The position numbers and the translations under genes were made by a program. Shown here piece after piece: positions 11,901 through 23,079 of a stretch of DNA of 64,000 nt (position 1 is its first letter; every line of letters starts with the position of its first letter). The notes below the pieces were generated by a model. That model was not told where the DNA came from. It was given only the letters and a program-made list of their open reading frames with translations, and searched no databases. The stretch is from Strix aluco (taxonomy: Eukaryota > Chordata > Aves > Strigiformes > Strigidae). The stretch spans positions 96,452,154 to 96,516,153 of the forward strand of contig NC_133971.1 in the NCBI RefSeq assembly GCF_031877795.1, given 5' to 3'.

Positions 11901-13857
11901 TCAAAGTATTTACATAAAACCCTGCAAGGCTTTCAGGGTAGTTCTGAGCTGCAGAAACTTTTTCCCCAGTTTTCCACTGGAAATGTTATGTCCCAGGCTA
12001 GCAGCATAAATACCTAGAGCAGCATGAATAAGTAAAAATGATGGAAGATGTTTTATTCATCAAAAGGTACCTTGTAGTTTTGTTTTGTTTTGTTCTGAAC
12101 TAGTGGAAAACGCTTGCAGAGGGAGCCCCTGTTACCGTTCTTGGAAGCGGAGAGCTGGGTGGTGCAGTCCTTGAGCGAAATACCTCGCTGCTCTGCCAAG
12201 ATCTGATCAGGCAGAAAGTCCTGACTTGTCTCAAAGCCATTCCCAAATGTTTACAAAGAGAAGGACAAGCAGAGGGATTAGTCTGTGCAACAGCTTCTCG
12301 GCAAGGTGTGATGGAGCTGATGTGGTTTAGCCAAGTGGCCTGTCTGAAATCGCCCCTTGTGAGCTGTGCTTCTGCCACCTCTGCTCTCTTTCCTGGGAGC
12401 CACATCAAAGGTGTTTGGCTTTGCAGCCCGTTCTTGTAGCTGCTCAGGCACAGACCTGTCCTCTAGCTCTGCTCCCACCCTCCCAGCCCTTCCTCCAGGC
12501 CTGGCCCGCGTTGGGCCGGCAGCATCGCTCTGCCGCTCCTTCCGGCTGTGGCTGTGGGACGCTGGGCACAGGTTCTGTGGCTGCCAAACACTCAACTTCC
12601 TCACAACACCCTTGCAGCTACGGTATTTCTTTAAACTTACATAGCTTATTATTTTAGTAGGCTTGATTATAATCTCGGTCTTATTTTCAGCTAAAATAAT
12701 GGATGCGCTCCAGTAACACTGAAGGAATACTTGCCAGGAGATACTGGCAAGAATTTGCAGCACTTCTACTCTTTTCTTTGCAGGATGGATAGAACGTTTC
12801 CTGAGCTGCATACACACAGTCAGCAGGGACACCACCTCCAATGCATGAGGACCAAGCAGAAGTTACCTGGAGGCGTACAGTCGCAGTTGATACGGCTAAT
12901 GCTGCTGCAACAGACCCGGCCGCTTCCGCTGCCAGCAAGAAGCTGCTGCTTTGATGCTGCACGTTGTCATGTCAAGGATTGAGTGGCCAACACAAGAGGT
13001 TTACAGGTTAGGCAAATTAATTCCCATTTCAAAAGTGCGTAGTTATTAATGAGTCCTCCATGGCTCTGCGGCTCTGAGGAAGGATATTGGGAAAATAGAA
13101 ATATGGAATGAAATCCTGAATTACTTTAATATCTATGGAGGCAATATTCTGAAACAAGAAGTGAAATACCCACTAAAGCACCTAACAAAGGAAGTCAGAT
13201 TTCCCTCTACCAAAATCTGTATTTGTCTAAAAATTCAGTGATTTTCTTAGCAGCTTAGGAATGCTGGAGTAGTCCCCCACTGTATTTATTACAGGATTGC
13301 GTTTTGAAATGCTCTGGTTTGCAGGCGGTGGTGGTCTGTGAGACCATGGTTAGCTAGAGACCAATAGCCCACATAAACACGGAACATAAAAAGGGTCTTT
13401 ACTGATAAGAGCATTTGGTGGTCTCAAAAGAAAATTGAGTTGACTACTGTCCGTGAGGCCCATAAGTTTAGGAGATGCTATAAAGAAGTGTAAACTTACA
13501 TAAATAAATATTAAATGTAGACAAGGTTTTAAATCAAGAGAAAACATCACAGGTTTCACATAATCTGGTTTTGGCCATTTTTTGTTTGCCAAGTGAAATG
13601 TCTTAACTCCCTGTATGGTTGATTAAGAAAGACATGTCCACAAGTGTAATTCAGAGGTTGGGTGGATTGAACTGATTCCTCTTCAGAGCCTAACTTGGCT
13701 CTGTTTGCTGCGAAGAGCTTGTTTTTCCATGGGCTGACATCCCAGCCTGGTCTTGGCCCACCCCATCCCCACAGCCCTGCCCGGCCCTCCTGGGCTGTGT
13801 CTGTATGCGTGACCTTCGTTTTAAAAGAGATCATTTCTGTTATTCCCTGTGTTGCAG
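5976..13857. other. Intergenic, AT-rich, no gene recognised
   Basis: I see no recognisable coding exon or intact mobile element. The stretch is mostly AT-rich unique sequence with small pyrimidine-rich tracts (for example TTTCTTTTC repeats near 9247-9285). A motif-rich block at 9360-9830 is listed separately as a possible conserved element. The minus-strand open frame of 187 codons at 12278-12841 has no domain I recognise and overlaps plus-strand frames, so it is treated as chance. Confidence 0.55.
9360..9830. promoter_or_regulatory. Candidate conserved non-coding element
   Basis: This is a long, low-CpG, repeat-free AT-rich block with many homeodomain-type TAAT/ATTA cores, a TTTGCATT-like and several ATGCAT-like octamer motifs, and no simple-sequence character. 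Developmental enhancers in gene deserts typically look like this. The call rests on texture alone; without alignment to other amniotes it cannot be distinguished from ordinary AT-rich DNA. Confidence 0.22.
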
Positions 13858-14026
13858 GCATGTTTAGGAGAAAGACATCGCTGCTCTGAGGTACACAAAT
13901 ACCAAACTACTGGGGCAAAAACAAGTCCGGAGGAAAGTAATTCTATATTCCGGAGAGTTGATTTCAGTGAAGTGTTAGACCTGTGGGACAGTGGCAAGAT
14001 CCTGAAAAACCAGACTGATCTGGCAC
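13858..14026 (+). other. Candidate unannotated exon (169 bp)
   Basis: The segment is bounded on the left by a good 3' splice site (pyrimidine-rich TTTCTGTTATTCCCTGTGTTGCAG ending at 13857, of which the last 20 bases are the relevant tract) and on the right by a strong 5' splice site, GTAAGTATG starting at 14027. The whole 169 bases are open in one + frame (56 codons plus one base). The predicted peptide is hydrophilic, with stretches such as IFRRVDFSEVLDLWDSGK and ILKNQTDLA, and matches no family I know. The last exon base is C rather than the usual G. It lies on the same strand as NEDD4L, about 22.7 kb upstream. It would not join NEDD4L exon 2 in this frame, because it ends in phase 1 and NEDD4L exon 1 ends in phase 0. 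It could be a non-coding RNA exon, part of an unknown gene, or a chance pairing of splice-like signals. Confidence 0.3.
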
Positions 14027-15544
14027 GTAAGTATGACCCGTGCAAATTCCTCCTTTTTCAGGGTGAGACCTTCCAAAATAATTTCAGTTTTTATGTTTTG
14101 CACAATATTTAATCCCGCCCTTTTCCTTTATTGTATTTCGTGCACATTTTGAACCTATGTGACCACTCAGACTCACATACATGCATCAGCTATGTGACTC
14201 ACTCCTTAAACATTACTTAACCCACAAAGATGAATATTGATTTTGCGTAACATATCTCTGGCAGAGAGTGTTATTTGCAGAAGTTTCTGTGTGAATTAGA
14301 AGAATCTGGGATACCCTTTGTAGACTTGTTTCATGCTTCAGTGTTTGACTCACGACTCTGTAATCTGGTATCATCTTCATGGCTTTATGTACCTCTCACC
14401 CGCCTACATCTCAGATTTATTTTCCTCCTACTCACCCTTTTGCTCACTACACTCCTCCCAGTTTTCCTCTAACTAATCCCTTCATCTCATTTTCCTCTTC
14501 TCTCCTTCATTTGTTCCCTCTTCTTCCCTCGTCTGGTGCTGGGGCTGTCTAGCTGGCAGGATGCTTGGCTGAGGGTCCGATGTGGACGTTACAGCCAAGT
14601 GTAAAGAGCCTTTCTGAGCTCCTTGAAGGATTTGCACCAAGTGCTTCCATGAGTACTTTGGTCTGTGGATTTTCTTAGCTTTTATTCCCATGCCAGAACT
14701 CTCTTGTAATGTTAATCCTAAGAAGCAAGACATCTAGATGTCTTTTGTCAGCCTTACAGATATACTTACAGTCGGTAACAGTGGCTGTTATGACAGCTAT
14801 CAGCAGATAGCCCTGTGACACGGACTCCTAAAGTCCTTATTTCTCATGTGCACAAAACGCTGGGGGTTGAGAAAACTTGCTGTTCTGTGAGACTGTTTAG
14901 AGATGGCAGCTCCTGGAAAAGGAGCTGGTGAGTAATCCCTGAGGTCCATCTCCAATTAAGGCTCCTAAAGTGCAGTTGCTCTCTTGGAACAAGGAATCGG
15001 TGCAGTTGCCTTCTGCTTATGGTACATGAAAAGTCTATTTAGAGGATACCTCATGTCTGCAGCTCACGTTTCTTCTTTATTGAGAAACCAGCCTACAAAC
15101 CCTGGAATTAAACTACTGAGCACAAGTGTCATCCTGGTGTCAGAATATGTTCCTTGTGAAAGATGAAGCTGAAGTAAAACAATTTTCAGGCAGATACATC
15201 CAAATTAGCAGTGTATCAAAACTGGTTGTACCTTATAACATGGAAAAGCTGAATAAAACAACAAATCATTTGGATTGTGAAAATGCATTCCATAATTAAA
15301 TTCCAAATGTAATCTAATATTGAAAAGGGTGTGGAGCCTTGTAGCAACATGCATACTATTAGTTAAATATGGAATCAAATGTTTTTGTGGCAGGTCTTTA
15401 TAAAGGACACTAAAAAAAAAAAGTACGTTTAATTAATTATTAGAGGGTTCTGAGTCTGTGTTTTGAAGAGAGCTCCTGCTTCTGTCCAACCATCTTCATC
15501 CCCAGTCTCAGGGGAAGGGTATTTTTCCGCAGCAGACGTTGGTA
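14027..15544. other. Intergenic, nothing recognised
   Basis: This is unique sequence without recognisable exons. A pyrimidine-rich stretch at about 14390-14540 (CTCC/TTCC-rich) is noted but is not a clean repeat. Confidence 0.5.
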
Positions 15545-16030
15545 CCGCAGGGCTGGTTCAGCGATTGCTGAGCAGCGCTCGCGCGGCGTCAAGGTCTCCT
15601 CCGCTCCTCCCCTGCCCCACCGGCGAGCGGGCTGGGGGTGCGAGGGGCTGGGGGCACCCGCCGGGACAGCCGGCCCCACGGGCTGGGGGATGCCCCACGG
15701 CCCCACGCCCGCAGCCAAAGCTGGGGAAGGAGGAGGACGGGCCGCTGGGAGCGGTGGCCTTTGCCTTCCCCGGTGGCCATTAGGTGCGGGGGAGCCCGGC
15801 TGTCCGGGGGTGGCCGAGCGCCCGCCTGCCATGGGACGGAGAGGAGGAATTCCGCCTTTTGCTGTGCTTGTGCTTTACCTGTTCAAGTGCCTCTATCTCA
15901 ACCCACCCTTTTTGCACTTTTACCCCTCTGACTCTCCCCCATCCTGGGGAGGAGCGAGCGAGCGGCTGGGGGGCTGCGCTGCCGGCTGGGGTACCCCCGC
16001 TGCAGCACGGGCGTAGTGCTGTACGCCGGC
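15545..16030. promoter_or_regulatory. Orphan CpG island
   Basis: CpG-dense sequence runs from the GCGCTCGCGCGG block near 15575 through about 15850, with a second cluster at 15955-16030. By eye there are more than 20 CpG in the first 300 bases at about 70 percent G+C. Both strands have several overlapping open frames, as expected of stop-poor GC-rich DNA. No known first exon is recognisable. A promoter of a non-coding RNA or an enhancer-type CpG island are the main alternatives. Confidence 0.45.
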
Positions 16031-19000
16031 CCAGCCCCACACTCATTCGTACGGGTTTTTGCTGTAATCTCACAGAGAGACAGACATACAGACTGCATTT
16101 ACTGCTGCTGCTATTGATAATGCCCAAATGCATTTGCAGCTTGAGTTTAAGTTAGACAAACAGTGTGAGAAAACAGACGGGAAATATTTCAGATCTGCTT
16201 TACACGTCATTGATTTCGTGGTATGCATCCCAGTTTCCTCAGCCTCCAAATGAACTGTTTATACAGATAATTCTTCTAATGCACAGATGACTGATTAATT
16301 TTCATACTGTAATCACACTAATGAAAATTCTATCGAAATACTTACAAGTTTCTTTTACATCCTAAAATATTATTGCTGCAGTATTCATTGCTACAGTATT
16401 CCCATGTTTTAAGATTGAGAAGTTCATTTAATAAATTGTATTATTACAATTTTCTTTGGCTGAATGCACAGAAATTCTTAAAAGCAATACGAAACTAAAT
16501 GGAAGCAAACAGCTCATTAAACACTAATATCTAAATGCCTCTGCTTGAGCTGATGGGATTTATGCCCTGTCCCGACAATCACTTTGCAGGGCTGGAGCCT
16601 GATCTTCTGCCCCTTTCAGAGGGATGCTGTTATTTTCTGTGCCAGAGGGTCGCCAGGCTCTCCAGGCTGGCTTTCTGCAGCCACACAATAGAGAAGGCAG
16701 GTGACTTGCTCCTTACAAAACTGCTTTGCTATAGCTAGGAGATGGCTAAACCCCTTGGTTTCACAAAAAAACCCCAACAAAAACCCAACATAAGAACATA
16801 AGAATAATTGTGCTGCTTTTAATGCAGCATGTTTTATTCCAGAACAGGTACTTTCTGTAAGAGTTTATTTGGGGACATTATCAGGAGGAAACCACAAAAG
16901 GTCACTTTATTCCAAATCTTCCTAGCCCTGTATTAATATGCTTGGAACCTTGTTTTGGAGCAGGGTGTTTCCAGCAGAGCACACCTGAGCATGAGTTTGT
17001 CAGTGCTGCTGCGGCTTTTGCTGGAAATGAGGTGAAGGATGTTGGCTTTCCTGAGATTCCTGGACTGCTCCCAGCCAGCACCACTGGGAGGCCGGGCAGA
17101 TAACGGCTTTGAGGGAAGAGTCCTTTGTTTAAAAAAAGCAATCCTTTTACTAGTTCCTGTTTACTCCAGTGTGAAATCTGAATGAAGTCCTCAGGCCTTC
17201 TCAGATCATTGACCTCTCTACAGGCAGCAGCTAAAGGTACAAATCCCAGAACTGCTGTAAGAGGTGTGGGGGTCGGTCTTAGATGGCCGAGACAGAAGAC
17301 AGAGAAAAGTCTGGTTTCTCCATGAGGTAGAAAACCAAACATTAGGAACTGTAGGGGACACTAAGAAAGATTTGCATTTCTATCTCAGGCTTTTCACCTG
17401 AAGACCTCCATGCACCTTGGAAATGCTCCAGAGGCTCTGTTAGTCTTGTCTTAATTTACATACACAAAATGAAGGCACAGAAATGGTAAAGGTCATTGCT
17501 ACTGTCAAGAGAGGGAAACCAAACCGCTCCCTTTATGACAGCAAAAATGGTGGTGGGGCTGAAATTTCTTGACATATCCCCTTGAAGTAATTTGCCTGTT
17601 ATTAATTGTATGTTTGTCACATTTTAAAGGGTCTAAAAGGTCGTGTTTTGGGGATCACTGCTGCTCCTCCTGAAACTTCAGGCATGATCAGGTGGAGCTG
17701 TGACTCTGCCGTGAGAATACAAAAGATTGTGGGAGAGATCCATTTTGACTGACCTGCCTTGAATTCTATTAGCAGCAAATGCCTGAGGCCGTCTGAATTT
17801 GAGGTAGGCAAACAAATTCTCCCCTATAAAGATGACATTAAAAAAGTAGGAATAGCACTAATAATGTATCTCATTATTAATAGAAACTGACATACACGAG
17901 GAGGAGGGTTGGATTATCTAATTAGTCTTTCCTAGCATCATCTTTAATGATTTTCCCCATCAATCTCTACATTCTCACAGAAGTACCAATACATGCTACA
18001 TTCCTTAGTGGACTGCCTGCGCTAATGAAGTAGGAAACAGCATTTCTAATGGGTTAATGGAATGGTCTTAAAATGGAGTGTGTGTGTGTGTGTGCACGTA
18101 CAAAATTGCAGTTTGGTCAGAGGCAATCGTAAACAGCTCATCAAAAGAGTGGATGGAAATGGCTGTAATATTTCTGATTACTGGATCTGTAACACCTACA
18201 ACATAAGATGAGAAATCAGATAAGGGTACACAAGGCTTGCAGAAAATCCCATCAGATAACTCAAGTTATACATGACTCCCTGAATATTTGTATTGACCTA
18301 ACCTGGACTTTTCATAGAAATAGTGGAGCTCAGTGTGAGCACAAACAAAACCTGGTACCACAGGAGTGAACAGCCCAGTCAGGAGCATTTGTAAACGATA
18401 GTGGCTTTGCCCTCCAGGCAGTGATTAGGTGCCAATCCCTTCGGCCAGTCCCTGTTCCACCACCAGGCCGTTTGCCTGGCGGCTGTTGACCAGGACTTCC
18501 CTGCTGGTGCCCTTCGCAGCAGTTTGATTGCAGCTCCTTCTGGCTTCGTCATCGCGATGCAGGTCACGTCACTTCCTTGGCAGAGCAGGTGTAGTGGGCC
18601 TTTGTTCACGTGGGGAGTGTTGAACACGCGTCCGTGTGCTCTGTGATTACAAACACCGCTTGGTGTAAGCGAGCTGGCGCGCTGCTACCGGCCGCTCCAC
18701 GCGGAAGCACCCTTATTCTCCAAGGGTCTGTGCACGGATCCCTCACACCTCTTCAGTTGCTGTTAGCGATAAACCGAACCACCCGGTAGTAAGGGGCTCT
18801 TCTGCTATAAAAAAGCTCTTAAAATCAAGAATTTCAGTGGTTGTAAATAGATTGTAAAAGCCAGTTGAATTGATTTTGATTCAGGAAAAAATATCAGATA
18901 CTAAAATATATTTGAATCTCCTGAGTTATGTCAATAGGATCTCATGTAACAGCACATGAGTGAGTGTATTTAGCTTTCATGTCAGTGTAATTGTAAAGTA

Positions 19001-21017
19001 GAATTTTTAAGCGTCCCTCTCCTTTGTGAGTTGCTCTTAATGCTAGTTTATTTTAACATAATGAAAGAAATAAGAAAGACAAAGCAGATGCGTATGTGTG
19101 TAATGCCTGGAAGGGTTTAGGAGCCTTGGCTCAGCGCCGTAGGTCTGGTCTGCTTTAAGAAGAGCATGGGCTGGGTGTGATGGTGCGGGGCAGGGGTGTG
19201 CTGGCAGTCTCCCACTGCTGTGTGGCATCTCTCCACCTCAGCCTAATGGGCCCTTCTGAAATGCAGGCAATAATCATTACTGATGGAGACAAGATAAAGC
19301 CCTTCAGGGATAAGGCAAAAGAGCAAAGGGTATAGGATTAGCATAAATAACATTGCCTGACACCTTAGTTATGAGTTTATCACACAAGTGATTTAGAGCA
19401 GTGGAAATAAGATGCCAGAAGATCTGTGTGGGATGTAAATGGAATGCAGGCTCTCCTAATAGCAGCAGTGGGGAGGCAGGATCCCGGAGCCAGCGGCACA
19501 GCAGGGAATCACCACCCTCTCTCTGCTGAGATAGCCAAGGCCAGTCCAAAATACCCCAGAGAGTTCAAAGCAAGTGCAGTTTGTACACAAAAATGTAGCT
19601 GGAAACCACATCAGGGAAATAATTACTAAAGGCAATATAATAATTCAAAAGATTGGAAACAAAAGTTACCAACTCTTAGGATAATCTGTTCATGTTCTCT
19701 CACTTGCAGCCAGCTTACCTATCACTTAGATAACAAGCAATGCCACGTGCAGGGGTGGACACTAAGCTCTCGGTCTTCTTCACTCCCTTTTTGCTCTTTG
19801 CAACTTACCATCTTGTGGTGGTACACATCTCCAATCTGAATTTTTAGGGGGACTGCTGTCACACCTCTCTGCTGTTTAGAGGAGCCCCTGTCCATGCTGG
19901 CCAGGCAATACCATCATCATAGCTGGAGACTGAAAAGTAGTGAAAGTAGGGTGGAAAATCGTAGCACCTGTGATATGCTGAGGGTAATGATTCCTCCGAC
20001 AGCAGCTTCTGTGATTTCAAAGAGTAATGCAGAACAGTGTACAAAAAAATAAATTGTAATAGGTGCGTGACCCTCTGCTATTCACGTGTTCACGTGCTGT
20101 CCTATGGCATGTGAGCATGGGTATGCCGAGCAGTGACGCCGTGGGCCAAATTAGCACCTGGTACAAACTACCATTGCTCTGTTTACTTTGGTGGAACTGT
20201 TATTCTTCTGCTCTGGCTGGGTGTTTGTCCTAGGGCTGATGTGTGGCAAGAAAACCCTCTGGTGCAGGCACCTTTACTGGTTAGACCAGCCTGAGGGCTC
20301 CGGGTGTGCGCCACAGCCTGTCTCCCAGCTCCCTGCAGGACAAGACCCAGGCCCGCGCTGGCGCTCAGGGCCTGCCATAGGGAGGAGACCCGAGCCTGGG
20401 GGATGAAAAGTCGCCGCAGCACACCTTGGCCTCGTCCCTTGACCTGGGTAGTGGTGGGAGCAAAAACCATGAGGACACGCTGTGCAATCTAGAAGCCAAA
20501 GAATAAATTAATGTAGAGAAAAAGCTGCCCTTCTGCTTCTAAAACCTCCCAGGAGTGGGAGAAGGACTTGTCGTAACTCGGATAAACCTCTCCAAAGCCA
20601 CTGCGCTGCCACTTTGCATTTAGATGGGAGAAGCCATTCAGTAGCCTACAGACACACAGGAGAAGTAATTGTCATGTGCAACACAAACACTGATGTTACG
20701 AAACCCCAAATACAGGGAGAGATCTCCACCCTAAACCCAGTGATATGCATGCCTGATCTGGAATTCAAATGGGACGGGTGGGGTGGTTTTGCTGATACTG
20801 TTTGGGGCAGGAATGGTAGAGGAGAGGCGATTTAGATTTAGCTCCTTCCCAGAGCTTCCCACCTACAACACAACATTTTATACCATTGCTCAAGTTCAAA
20901 TAGTGCAAATTTCCTCACTGATAATCCTGTAGAGAATGAGCAATAGTCTGGAAACTTCTGAAACCGAAATTTATGTGTCCCTCTTCCCATGGGCAGGGCT
21001 CTAGAACTTGAGCTGAT
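16031..21017. other. Intergenic, possible conserved blocks, no gene recognised
   Basis: AT-rich unique DNA. The stretches 16190-16480 and 17820-18060 are free of repeats, CpG-poor and rich in TAATTA, ATTA and TGATTAAT-type cores, so they may be regulatory, but this is texture only. A short dinucleotide tract (GT, about 8.5 units) lies at 18078-18094. The minus-strand 146-codon frame at 16902-17342 has no recognisable domain. Confidence 0.5.
18078..18094. repeat. Short (GT)n microsatellite
   Basis: About 8.5 uninterrupted GT units end in GCACGTA. It is too short to matter structurally but could be polymorphic. Confidence 0.85.
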
Positions 21018-21159
21018 CCCTCCCTTCCTTCCTTCCTTCCTTCCTTCCTTCCTTCCTTCCTTCCTTCCTTCCTTCCTTCCTTCCTTCCTTCCTTCCTTCC
21101 TTCCTTCCTTCCTTCCTTCCTCCCTTCCTCCCTTCCTCCCTTCCTTCCTTCCTCCTTCC
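21018..21159. repeat. (CTTC)n tetranucleotide microsatellite
   Basis: The array is essentially pure TTCC/CTTC from about 21024 to 21121 (roughly 24 units). It then continues as an interrupted CCCTTCCT-type variant to 21159. All pyrimidines lie on the + strand, so the tract has potential for triplex (H-DNA) formation and length polymorphism. The open frames through it (PSFLPSFL-type on +, EGRKEGRK-type on -) are artefacts of the repeat and are not genes. Confidence 0.98.
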
Positions 21160-23079
21160 AGCTGGCCAGAGCTCAGAGCTGGTTGTATAAACGTTGTTTA
21201 TTGTTGAATTCTCAACAGTGAGAGGCAACTTTCACTGCAGATAGCTCATGTATATTGTCCCGAGTGTTGCAGACTAGCTCCAGCACGGGGAGGGAAAGGG
21301 ACCTACTGCTCAGCTTTTCTGCATCGGCAGAAATGCTGCTCAGGGACACTGAGGTGAGGCAAATTGCTGAAGTCTTCCTATCTTTGGTAATCAGACATGA
21401 GATGCCTGAAATGGAGTGCTGGAGGTTAGTGAACATTGAAAACATTGGGTTGGGATTTTTACTGCGGGTACGCCAGCCAAATATATCATTGCAGTATCCT
21501 GGGCTTGGAATTCTACCCTCGGCAAACATATTTCAAGCTTATACAGAGTGTACCACCACGGCCATGTGTTGGGGCGGCGTTGTGCCAGTTCTCAAGGTGG
21601 TACACCAGCTTTAGTAGGACGTGTGTGCTAAGAAAAGACATATTTAGTAGGGCAGCCTTCTAATGCTGTAAGTACCAAATCTTCAGCCAGAAGTCCCTTT
21701 TATAGCAGGCCTGTTGACACAGGACTGTGCTCGTCAGTGCTCTTGTTCCCAAACAGCCAACCTAGGAGCACTGGCCTAATGGGCTGGGAGGGGTAAAAGA
21801 GGCTGTGCTATAGCAAGAGAAAAAGGGGACAGGGGGGATTAAAAAGGCAGGTGGCCTACAAAATCTATTAATAAGACAAGGGACAACAGAACATGGTTGC
21901 ACAAAATCACAGCCTTGAGGCACAGCCTGTTAAGGCACGACAATGGAAAATAATGACTTTTGGGCAAGATTATCACAGCAGCTGAATAACTCTCTCCCAA
22001 TATACAAGTTACGCATTTGCCATAAAATGCAGGAGACCAGCAGAGTTTTTAAATAAACACTGGCTTGAGCGTGGTGTATGTTCAGTCTTTAACCGTGTGC
22101 TGGCCCCCAGGACTTTATCTAGATCCATGCTGAACATAACGTTTGCCACCACTTGTGGCTTGGCTGTTTAAATGGCAGAAGCAGACGTGCCATTTCTCAG
22201 TGCTTGATCGTAATGAATGGGTCACCTGCCTGCGTGCTGTACTCTGATGGAAAATAAAAGGAAATTGATAAGAAAAAAGCCTGCTGTTACTATGAAACTT
22301 GAAGCTGGATTGTTAGTGGGCATATGGCAGTCATTCACAGAAATCTGGCGTGTTCTTTTGTGAAGGTTTTGGCCAGTGCTGCGCCCCTGTGGTGTAGCTG
22401 GGCAGAAATGATGCATGTGGACAGTCATTAGCATGTCCTCTGTTCCCGAGTCCCTTCCCGCGTGGGGATAGACGTGCCCTCCTGCCTGCAGCAGATACTG
22501 GAAGATTAGGGGGCTTATCTAGTGAGTTGCTTCTTCCACCTATTTCCTAAACCAGGCTGTGGATCCTCTGCAGCTAAAAATGTAAAAACTAGCTGTCTGT
22601 GTTAGGAGGAGAAAAGCCTTTCGTGTGGAAATTCAAAAAGAGAGATAACTGAGCTCCAGGCTGACTACTAGAAGGGCAATAGCATCAAACAACATCTTCT
22701 GATCTTTTTTCAGTCTTATAAGGCATTCAGCATGGTAATTGAGTACACAGTTGATGACATTGTCCATATCTTAGCCTAAAAAATCATACATGATACCTTA
22801 AAGAGAAATAAAAATGTCCCAGAATCTAACACACGAATCCTTGCATTGGCTGTGTATGGACAGACTGGAGAAGAGGAGCGTCTTCTTATTTTTAAGTCAA
22901 GACCCAAGCCAGCACTGCTTAGAACCAAAAATGCTGAAATGTTTTTTGGATGTTTTTAAAGGTCACTCTAAAGGTCACACAGTGACCCAACATACTTAGA
23001 CCGAATACCCTTATAGCTGCAGAAAGAGATCCATTGTAGGACTTTCTGATTGAAGAACTACACAAAACTAAAAAAGCTG
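21160..23079. other. Intergenic, no gene recognised
   Basis: Unique sequence without recognisable exons. The right end grades into the decayed LINE that follows, whose 5' limit I cannot place precisely. Confidence 0.5.

Noticed and set aside
12278..12841. 187-codon minus-strand open frame
   Set aside because: No recognisable domain, overlaps plus-strand frames, low-complexity Arg/Ser/Gly content and no splice or promoter context.
16902..17342. 146-codon minus-strand open frame
   Set aside because: No family resemblance and no supporting signals; length is within chance for 64 kb in six frames.
20989..21228. Open frames of PSFLPSFL and EGRKEGRK type
   Set aside because: They are direct translations of the TTCC microsatellite.
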